NCBI GenBank assembly: GCA_030618475.1
Contig: JAUXDG010000006.1
Coordinates: 1 to 28,474 of the forward strand
DNA: 28,474 bases
Source: Gammaproteobacteria bacterium
GTDB lineage: Bacteria; Pseudomonadota; Gammaproteobacteria; DSM-19610
Reading direction: 5' to 3'
The notes beneath the pieces are model-generated. The model searched no databases. It was not told the DNA's origin and saw nothing but the letters and a program-made list of their open reading frames with translations. Each line of letters begins with the position of its first letter. Position 1 is the stretch's first letter. This document shows positions 22,314 to 28,474 of the stretch, piece after piece. A program made the position numbers and the translations under genes.

Positions 22314-25208
22314 ATGAAGCTGGTTAGAAAGCAACGAGGCACCAACCACCTCAACATCGACAGTCCGATTCTGAATGCCACCATGGATCGTCGAACATTC
22401 CTCAGGCGTTCCGGTATTACCGTCGGCGGTGTGGCAGCGGCGAGCTCATTGTCGGTGTCCATGATGAAAAAGGCGGCAGCAGCCGACGCACCCGTCAGCA
22501 CCGACGCCAGCAAGGTCGAGCAGGTGCGAACCATCTGCACGCATTGTTCGGTCGGTTGCGGCATTTACGCCGAGGTGGAAAACGGTGTCTGGACGGGTCA
22601 GGAACCCGCCTTCGATCATCCTTTCAATCGCGGTGCGCATTGCGCCAAGGGCGCGTCGGTGCGGGAGCACGGTCACGGCGAGCGTCGCCTGAAATATCCG
22701 ACCAAGCTGGTCAACGGTAAATGGACAAAGGTTTCCTGGCAGCAGGCGATCGACGAGATCGGTGACCAGATGTTACAGATCCGCGAGCAATCCGGTCCTG
22801 ATTCCGTGTATTGGCTCGGTTCCGCCAAACACAACAACGAACAGGCCTATCTGTTCCGCAAGTTCGCTGCACTGTGGGGGACCAATAACGTCGACCACCA
22901 GGCCCGCATCTGTCATTCAACCACGGTAGCCGGTGTTGCCAACACCTGGGGCTACGGCGCGATGACCAACTCCTACAACGATATTCACAACAGCCAGGCG
23001 ATACTGATCATCGGCGGTAATCCTGCCGAGGCACACCCGGTTGCGCTGCAGCATATCTTTCGTGCCACGGAACGTAACAAGGCGCCGCTGATCGTCATCG
23101 ATCCGCGCTTCACCCGCACCGCGGCGCACGCTGACCTGTACATGCGGCTCCGACCCGGTACCGACGTTCCGGTTGTCTGGGGCATGCTCTGGCACATCTT
23201 CCAGAACGGTTGGGAAGACAAGGAATTTATCCGGCAACGGGTCTACGGCATGGACGATATCCGCAAGGAAGTGGCCAAATGGACGCCGGACGAGGTTGAA
23301 CGGGTTTCCGGGGTGCCGGAAGAGACAATAAAACGCGCGGCCAGGATCATGGCCGACAATCGACCGGGTACCTTTATCTGGTGCATGGGCGGCACGCAGC
23401 ACACCATCGGCAATAACAATACCCGTGCTTACTGCGTTTTCCAGCTCGCGCTGGGCAACATGGGGGTCGCCGGTGGTGGTACCAACATCTTCCGTGGCCA
23501 CGACAATGTGCAGGGTGCCACCGATTTCGGTGTTTTGAGCCACACGCTGCCAGGATACTACGGTCTGTCAGAAGGCGCCTGGAAACACTGGGCCAAGGTG
23601 TGGGATGTGGACTATGAGTGGCTGTCTGGACAATTTGACCAGGGCAGTTATGAAGAAGCCAAGGGTAAACCGGCCAAACCCATGAACACCAAGGGCATCC
23701 CGGTCTCGCGCTGGATCGATGGCGTACTGGAGAACAAGGACAACATAGCGCAGAAGGACAATGTGCGTGCCATGGTGTTCTGGGGGCATGCGCCCAACAG
23801 TCAGACGCGCGGTAAGCAGATGAAAGAGGCTATGGAAAAACTGGATCTGATGGTGATCATCGATCCCTATCCGACCGCCAGTGCCGTCATGCAGGATCGC
23901 ACCGATGGCGTCTACCTTCTGCCTGCGGCCACGCAATTCGAGACCTACGGTTCGGTGACGGCTTCCAACCGTTCCCTGCAGTGGCGCGACACGGTCATCG
24001 ACCCCTTGTTCGAGTCGCTGCCCGATCACACCATCATGTACACGCTTTCCAGGAAACTGGGGTTCGCTGACCAGCTGATCAAGAATATCAAGGTGAACGG
24101 CGAGGAACCTTTGATCGAGGACATCACGCGCGAGTTCAACAAGGGCATGTGGACCATCGGTTATACCGGCCAGAGCCCGGAAAGGCTGAAGCAACACCAA
24201 CAGAACTGGCATACCTTCGATTACACCAGCCTGGAAGCCAAAGGTGGTCCGGTCAACGGCGATTACTATGGTATGCCCTGGCCGTGCTGGGGGACAGCCG
24301 AGATGGGGCATCCGGGAACACCGAATCTGTACGATACCAGCAAACCGGTATCCAGGGGCGGGCTGAATTTCAGGGCCCGGTTTGGCGTCGAGCGCGACGG
24401 CGTCAACCTGCTCGCCGAAGACTCCTATCCGAAGGGCAATGAAATCAAGGACGGCCACCCGGAATTTACCGCTGACCTGCTCAAGAAGTTTGCCTGGTGG
24501 GATGATCTGACAGACGACGAGAAGCAACTGGCAGAGGGCAAGAACTGGAAGACAGATCTTTCCGGTGGTATCCAGCGGGTGGCTATCAAACACGGTTGCG
24601 CACCGTTTGGTAATGCCAAGGCCCGAACTGTCGTCTGGACCTTCCCTGACCCGGTTCCTGTGCACCGCGAACCCCTGTATACCTCGCGGCGCGACCTGGT
24701 CGAGAAATATCCCAGCTACGAAGATCGCAAATCATTCTATCGACTGCCTACCCGTTACGGGTCCATCCAGGCCAAGGATTACACCGGCGAGTATCCGCTG
24801 ATTATGACCAGTGGCCGCCTGGTAGAGTACGAAGGCGGTGGTGACGAGACCCGCTCGAATCCCTGGCTGGCTGAACTGCAGCAGCATATGTTCGCTGAAA
24901 TCAATATCGTCGACGCCAACAATAACGGCATTAAGGACGGCGATCAGATCTGGGTGGCAGGACCGGAAGGGGCGCGCATCAAGGTCATGGCCAAGGTGAC
25001 CCAGGAAGGTATCGCCGCCGGCGTGGTGTGGTTGCCGTTCCACTTCGGCGGCCATTTCGAGGGCAGGGATCTGAGGGATAAATACCCGAAGGGCAGCGAT
25101 CCCTACGTACTGGGTGAGGCCTGTAACACGGCTTTTACGTACGGTTATGACTCGGTCACCCAGATGCAGGAAACAAAATGTTCCCTGTGCCGTATCAGCC
25201 GCGCCTGA
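22314..25208 (+). CDS. fdhA: Formate dehydrogenase catalytic alpha subunit (Cys form, Tat-exported)
   Basis: Mo/W-bis-MGD enzyme of 964 residues that oxidises formate to CO2 and two electrons. The Tat motif DRRTFLRRSG starts at residue 25, after an unusually long n-region, and a hydrophobic segment follows, so the enzyme should be periplasmic. One [4Fe-4S] cluster is bound by C75xxC78xxxC82 and C110, followed by the conserved K112. The catalytic residue is C200 in ARICHST, encoded TGT, with H201; it is a cysteine enzyme, not a selenoprotein. The MopB domain covers the middle and the molydopterin-binding domain the C-terminal part (GEYPLIMTSGRLVEYEGGGD near 822-841). Followed after 18 bases by fdhB. 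The tup operon nearby suggests tungsten may be the metal. Confidence 0.96.
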   Translation: MKLVRKQRGTNHLNIDSPILNATMDRRTFLRRSGITVGGVAAASSLSVSMMKKAAAADAPVSTDASKVEQVRTICTHCSVGCGIYAEVENGVWTGQEPAFDHPFNRGAHCAKGASVREHGHGERRLKYPTKLVNGKWTKVSWQQAIDEIGDQMLQIREQSGPDSVYWLGSAKHNNEQAYLFRKFAALWGTNNVDHQARICHSTTVAGVANTWGYGAMTNSYNDIHNSQAILIIGGNPAEAHPVALQHIFRATERNKAPLIVIDPRFTRTAAHADLYMRLRPGTDVPVVWGMLWHIFQNGWEDKEFIRQRVYGMDDIRKEVAKWTPDEVERVSGVPEETIKRAARIMADNRPGTFIWCMGGTQHTIGNNNTRAYCVFQLALGNMGVAGGGTNIFRGHDNVQGATDFGVLSHTLPGYYGLSEGAWKHWAKVWDVDYEWLSGQFDQGSYEEAKGKPAKPMNTKGIPVSRWIDGVLENKDNIAQKDNVRAMVFWGHAPNSQTRGKQMKEAMEKLDLMVIIDPYPTASAVMQDRTDGVYLLPAATQFETYGSVTASNRSLQWRDTVIDPLFESLPDHTIMYTLSRKLGFADQLIKNIKVNGEEPLIEDITREFNKGMWTIGYTGQSPERLKQHQQNWHTFDYTSLEAKGGPVNGDYYGMPWPCWGTAEMGHPGTPNLYDTSKPVSRGGLNFRARFGVERDGVNLLAEDSYPKGNEIKDGHPEFTADLLKKFAWWDDLTDDEKQLAEGKNWKTDLSGGIQRVAIKHGCAPFGNAKARTVVWTFPDPVPVHREPLYTSRRDLVEKYPSYEDRKSFYRLPTRYGSIQAKDYTGEYPLIMTSGRLVEYEGGGDETRSNPWLAELQQHMFAEINIVDANNNGIKDGDQIWVAGPEGARIKVMAKVTQEGIAAGVVWLPFHFGGHFEGRDLRDKYPKGSDPYVLGEACNTAFTYGYDSVTQMQETKCSLCRISRA

Positions 25209-25226
25209 CAGGAAGGAGAATCAATC

Positions 25227-25862
25227 ATGGCTCGAATGAAATTTCTCTGTGACGCTGAACGGTGTATCGAATGCAACGCCTGTGTGACGGCCTGCAAAAA
25301 CGAGAACGAGGTTCCGTGGGGCATCAACCGGCGCCGGGTGGTGACTATCAACGATGGTTCACCGGGTGAACGTTCCCTGTCAGTCGCCTGCATGCACTGC
25401 TCGGACGCCCCCTGTGCCGCTGTGTGCCCGGTGGACTGTTTTTACACCACCGACGATGGCGTGGTACTGCACGACAAGGATATTTGTATCGGTTGTGGTT
25501 ACTGCTTCTACGCCTGTCCCTTTGGTGCGCCGCAATTTCCTACCACCGGTGCCTTCGGTTCACGAGGCAAGATGGACAAGTGCACCTTCTGCGCTGGCGG
25601 TCCCGAGGCGGACAACTCATCAGAGGAACGCCGGAAGTATGGCAGCAACCGCCTGGCTGAGGGTAAGCTTCCCCTGTGTGCCGAGATGTGCGCCACCAGA
25701 GCCCTGCTGGCAGGGGATGGTGATACGGTGTCCAATATCTTCCGCGAGCGCGTGACCTGGCGGGGTTCTTCAGGTCTGACATGGGGCTGGGGTGTCGCTT
25801 ATTCGAAGCCGGGCCTGCGTCGTGGGCGCGGTGTCGAGGGCAAGGCTGCCGGCAAGGACTGA
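25227..25862 (+). CDS. fdhB: Formate dehydrogenase iron-sulfur beta subunit
   Basis: Electron-transfer subunit of 211 residues with four [4Fe-4S] clusters. The cysteine groups are C13/C16/C19/C23, C55/C58/C63/C67, C87/C90/C93/C97 and C119/C122/C151/C155, the usual four-cluster beta-subunit layout. No signal peptide or membrane helix is seen, unlike E. coli FdnH, which has a C-terminal anchor; it is likely exported by riding with FdhA through the Tat system. GGAAGGAG (25211-25218) precedes ATG 25227. It passes electrons from FdhA to the cytochrome FdhC. Confidence 0.96.
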   Translation: MARMKFLCDAERCIECNACVTACKNENEVPWGINRRRVVTINDGSPGERSLSVACMHCSDAPCAAVCPVDCFYTTDDGVVLHDKDICIGCGYCFYACPFGAPQFPTTGAFGSRGKMDKCTFCAGGPEADNSSEERRKYGSNRLAEGKLPLCAEMCATRALLAGDGDTVSNIFRERVTWRGSSGLTWGWGVAYSKPGLRRGRGVEGKAAGKD

Positions 25863-25904
25863 AGTGCCAGGTTCTGACATGAAGCAGTCAAGGAGCCTGT
25901 CGCA

Positions 25905-26999
25905 ATGAACAACAACAAGCGCTCGCTGACTGCACACCAGGATGATTTTTTCAGTGTTGTCAAGGCACTGCTTGTCATAGTGCTGCTATTGTCGATTGCC
26001 CCGCAGGCATTGGCAGCCGGGGACGCTGAACCCGCGGCCAAAGTTGTCAATCCCGGCGCTGAACTCTGGCGCGAAGTGAGGCAGCGTGAGGCTCCTGTGG
26101 CAGGTACCACGCAGGTAGCAGGTATGGACAGCGGCGTGCTCATTAACATCCGTGGTGAGCAGTGGCGCACGTTCCGCATGCAGCAACTGATTCCTGCCGC
26201 CGGTGCACTGCTTGGTGGCGTACTCGGGATTATTGTTCTGTTCCACCTGATAAAACGCGGCCTGCGTCTTGAGCTCGGGCGCTCCGGTAACTATTTGCTG
26301 CGCTTCAAAGAGATCGATCGTGTTTTGCACTGGTTTGTTGCCACGATATTTATTTTTCTGGCATTGACCGGCTTGATACTGTTAACCGGTCGGGTGGTGT
26401 TGATACCGATGGTCGGGCATGACGTCTTCTCGGTTATTGCTTCGGCCAGCAAGGAGGGGCATAACCTGTTCGGCCCCTTGTTTCTGCTCGGTGTCATCGG
26501 TCTGTTTATCCGCTTTGTCAGTAAGAACTTTCCCGGCAAAGGTGACATCGGCTGGCTTTTGAAGGCGGGCGGTATGTTTGGCGGAAAACACCCGTCAGCG
26601 GGTTTTTTCAATGCCGGTGAAAAGATCTGGTTCTGGCTGGTGATTTTTATCGGTCTGACCCTATCGGCGACCGGGCTGATACTCGAATTTCCGTTTTTCG
26701 GGCAGGATCGTCTGATCATCGAGCTGTCGCTGGTACTGCACGGTGTCGGCGCTGTGCTGCTGGTCGCGGGTTTGTTCGGACATATCTATATGGGTACCGC
26801 CGGAATGGAAGCTTCGCTCGAGAGTATGACAAGCGGCTACGTCGATGCTAACTGGGCGCGGCAGCATCACGACCAGTGGGCCGAAGCGTGTGAAGCGGAG
26901 GGTGCCGTCATTGCCGGTGAAGAATTGGCGAAAAAACAGCGGCTGCGCGGTACGAAAAACAGGGTTCCGGACAGGCCGGCGGCAGAGGAGGGGCAGTGA
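25905..26999 (+). CDS. fdhC: Formate dehydrogenase cytochrome b gamma subunit
   Basis: Membrane subunit of 364 residues that takes electrons from FdhB to the quinone pool through haem b. An N-terminal signal (hydrophobic 19-37, ending ALA) precedes a periplasmic segment, then membrane helices at about 96-116, 142-162, 186-204, 241-261 and 274-294. Candidate haem-ligand histidines are H142 (DRVLHWF), H186 (KEGHNL), H279 (LHGVG) and H293 (GHIYMG). A soluble 60-residue tail follows. GGAG at 25892-25895 serves the ATG. It is followed by a NarI-like gene with a one-base overlap. Confidence 0.94.
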   Translation: MNNNKRSLTAHQDDFFSVVKALLVIVLLLSIAPQALAAGDAEPAAKVVNPGAELWREVRQREAPVAGTTQVAGMDSGVLINIRGEQWRTFRMQQLIPAAGALLGGVLGIIVLFHLIKRGLRLELGRSGNYLLRFKEIDRVLHWFVATIFIFLALTGLILLTGRVVLIPMVGHDVFSVIASASKEGHNLFGPLFLLGVIGLFIRFVSKNFPGKGDIGWLLKAGGMFGGKHPSAGFFNAGEKIWFWLVIFIGLTLSATGLILEFPFFGQDRLIIELSLVLHGVGAVLLVAGLFGHIYMGTAGMEASLESMTSGYVDANWARQHHDQWAEACEAEGAVIAGEELAKKQRLRGTKNRVPDRPAAEEGQ

Positions 27000-27637
27000 T
27001 GACGGAATTCATCGACGGTCCGTTGTGGTATTTTGCGCTGGCTGTCTTTCTGAGCGGCGTGGTGTGGCGGATGTTTTCGATCTTCAGAGCGGGCAGCAAG
27101 CCGGATCTTTCGGTGCCCCGGCGCTCTGCTGCCGTGAGCGCTGTCATGACCAGTTTGCGACGCTTTGTACCGCGGCATGAGATGAGCCCGCGTATCCGCT
27201 TGCAGCTGGTGGCAGGCTACATGTTCCACCTCGGTCTGTTTGCCCTGCTGCTGTTTGCCGCGCCTCATGTCTTGTTCCTGCAGGAACACCTGCTGGGTTT
27301 TGGCTGGACGCCGATGCCGCATTGGGCATTTATCGTCACATCACAGATCGCCTTTGCAGGATTATTGCTGCTTTGGCTGCACCGCGTTCTGAATCCGGTC
27401 ACCCGCCTGATATCCGATGCCGACGATCATGTCGCCGCAGTGCTGACATTTGTCGTCATGTTGACAGGGTGCCTGGCGCTGATGGAAACCTTTACCGGGC
27501 TGAGAGTGTTACACCGCTTTACGGTTGAACTGCTGATGATCTATTTCCCGTTCAGCCGCCTGATGCATGCCTTTACCTTTATTCCGAGCCGCGCCTATAC
27601 CGGCGCATGGTACGGCCGGCGTGGAGTGGATGCCTGA
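26999..27637 (+). CDS. NarI/HdrE/DsrM-like cytochrome b membrane protein
   Basis: Integral membrane protein of 212 residues resembling the gamma subunit of respiratory nitrate reductase and the HdrE/DsrM cytochromes. Likely helices are at about 6-28, 67-90, 107-129, 145-165 and 172-195. Histidines H77 (GYMFHLG), H90, H172 (LHRF) and H190 (PFSRLMHAF) are candidate haem b ligands. ATG 26999 overlaps the fdhC stop by one base and has GAGGAGGGG just upstream; GTG 26996 is possible. The next gene is an HdrD/DsrK-like protein, so the pair probably forms a quinone-linked HdrDE/DsrMK-type module. There is no nitrate reductase catalytic gene here. Confidence 0.83.
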   Translation: MTEFIDGPLWYFALAVFLSGVVWRMFSIFRAGSKPDLSVPRRSAAVSAVMTSLRRFVPRHEMSPRIRLQLVAGYMFHLGLFALLLFAAPHVLFLQEHLLGFGWTPMPHWAFIVTSQIAFAGLLLLWLHRVLNPVTRLISDADDHVAAVLTFVVMLTGCLALMETFTGLRVLHRFTVELLMIYFPFSRLMHAFTFIPSRAYTGAWYGRRGVDA

Positions 27638-27662
27638 TGAACAATGATTCCGGAGTCCAGTC

Positions 27663-28474
27663 ATGAACAGCAGGCTTGAGCGCGGTGTCGAGGCGATGCG
27701 CGCGCAGATGGACGCGCGGGTGGTGTCCTATCTCTCCAGTTGCGTGCACTGCGGCATCTGCGCCGAAGCCTGCCTGTTTTTTACCGAGACCGGGGATCCG
27801 CGTTACACACCGATCCATAAAACCGAGCCCATGCGCAAGTTGTGGAGCCAGGAATACACCTTCTGGGGCAAGATCGCTAACAAGCTGGGTCTGAGCAAGC
27901 CGCTGACGGAACAGGATTTTGCGGACTGGGAAATGCTGGTCTACGATGGCTGTACCATGTGTGGCCGTTGCAGCATGGTGTGTCCGCTCGGCATAGATAT
28001 CGCCTATATCATCCGCAAGGTGAAGGAGGGGCTGTGCGCGGCTGGATATTCGCCGCCGGATCTTGTCGAAGCGGGGGAGCGTGCGCGCACCATCGGCAGC
28101 CCGATGGGGGTGACCGCCAAAACACTCGAGGCCACGATCCGCGTACAGGAAAAGGAAACCGGCCTGGATATTCCGCTCGACAAGGAAGGGGCCGAGTATC
28201 TCTGCCTGTTCTCATCGGGTGAAATTGCCGGCTTTCCGGAATTCATAGGCTCGCTTGCCAGGATATTCAAGGCGGCGGACATTTCATGGACAATCAGCAG
28301 TCAGTATTTTGAAGCCACCAACACCGGTGTACAGCTCGGTAACTCGGAGCTTGCCGCTGAACTCGTTGAGCGGGTTGTTGCCGTGGCAGAGCAGCTGAAG
28401 GTTAAAACGGTCATCAGTCCGGAGTGTGGGCATGCCTACACGACCATTCGCTGGGAAGTCGGAGGCCAAGCGGT
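27663..28474 (+). CDS. HdrD/DsrK-like iron-sulfur protein (3' end outside window)
   Basis: The frame is open from ATG 27663 to the last base, giving 270 residues without a stop; GGAG about 8 bases upstream supports the start. It has no signal peptide. A ferredoxin-type pair is visible: C27xxC30xxC33xxxC37 and C97xxC100xxC103xxxC107P, which should bind two [4Fe-4S] clusters. Downstream is a CCG-like domain: a beta/alpha stretch ending SPECGHAYTTIRW (252-264), the variant CGHA form rather than the double-cysteine CCG. HdrD and DsrK proteins use such domains to act on disulfides. Following directly after a NarI-like cytochrome, it is likely the cytoplasmic partner of that membrane protein. Substrate unknown. 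Confidence 0.82.
   Translation, partial: MNSRLERGVEAMRAQMDARVVSYLSSCVHCGICAEACLFFTETGDPRYTPIHKTEPMRKLWSQEYTFWGKIANKLGLSKPLTEQDFADWEMLVYDGCTMCGRCSMVCPLGIDIAYIIRKVKEGLCAAGYSPPDLVEAGERARTIGSPMGVTAKTLEATIRVQEKETGLDIPLDKEGAEYLCLFSSGEIAGFPEFIGSLARIFKAADISWTISSQYFEATNTGVQLGNSELAAELVERVVAVAEQLKVKTVISPECGHAYTTIRWEVGGQA

Noticed and set aside
22911..22916. Possible selenocysteine site in fdhA
   Set aside because: The codon is TGT, an ordinary cysteine codon, and the frame has no internal TGA.
23568..24665. 365-codon open frame on the minus strand opposite fdhA
   Set aside because: It mirrors the codon pattern of a certain gene, has no recognisable domain, and is a typical antisense shadow in GC-rich DNA.
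26999..27637. Nitrate reductase gamma subunit as part of a nar operon
   Set aside because: No narG, narH or narJ is nearby; the neighbours are fdhC and an HdrD/DsrK-like gene, so a nitrate role is not supported.

Overview
The window looks like chromosomal DNA of a gammaproteobacterium. It is moderately GC-rich, tightly packed, and carries the gene strings leuS-lptE-holA-proA-nadD-rsfS-rlmH and maf-rng-yhdP-nitrilase, which are typical of that class. No rRNA, tRNA, CRISPR array, phage gene or transposase gene is visible. The species cannot be named from the sequence; a respiratory, possibly sulfur-oxidising or denitrifying lineage is only an inference from the formate dehydrogenase locus.

Region 1 (1-12876, all + strand) is housekeeping: the 3' half of leuS, then lptE (LPS transport), holA (DNA polymerase III delta), proA (proline synthesis), nadD (NAD synthesis), rsfS and rlmH (ribosome), maf/yhdE (nucleotide pyrophosphatase), rng (RNase G), yhdP (a very large AsmA/TamB-like envelope protein), a small secreted protein of unknown function, and a nitrilase-family amidase. 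Many neighbours overlap or nearly touch, so this is probably one or a few long operons.

Region 2 (12877-13157) is the largest gap, 281 bases between the convergent nitrilase and moeA genes. It holds a 38/37-base tandem duplication and a roughly 160-base MITE-like inverted repeat.

Region 3 (13158-18313, all - strand) is a metal and cofactor supply operon, transcribed fdhD > tupA > tupB > tupC::mobA > moeA. Every junction is a 4-base stop/start overlap. It combines a tungstate-type ABC importer, the enzymes that insert the metal and add the nucleotide to the pterin cofactor, and the sulfurtransferase that activates formate dehydrogenase. The ATPase and MobA are joined in one open frame, which is unusual.

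Region 4 (18383-28474, all + strand, divergent from region 3) is a periplasmic formate dehydrogenase locus. It runs: DUF3305, DUF3306, a 143-base MITE-like hairpin, a multi-cluster ferredoxin-like protein, a TorD-family chaperone, a small Tat-signal protein, fdhA (catalytic, cysteine instead of selenocysteine), fdhB (four [4Fe-4S] clusters), fdhC (cytochrome b), a NarI-like cytochrome b protein, and an HdrD/DsrK-like iron-sulfur protein that runs off the end of the window. Regions 3 and 4 fit together: region 3 imports W or Mo, builds the bis-MGD cofactor and sulfurates it, and region 4 encodes the enzyme, its maturation factors and its membrane electron path. The last two genes suggest an additional electron-transfer branch of the HdrDE/DsrMK type attached to formate oxidation. 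This branch and the TupC::MobA fusion are the observations most worth following up.
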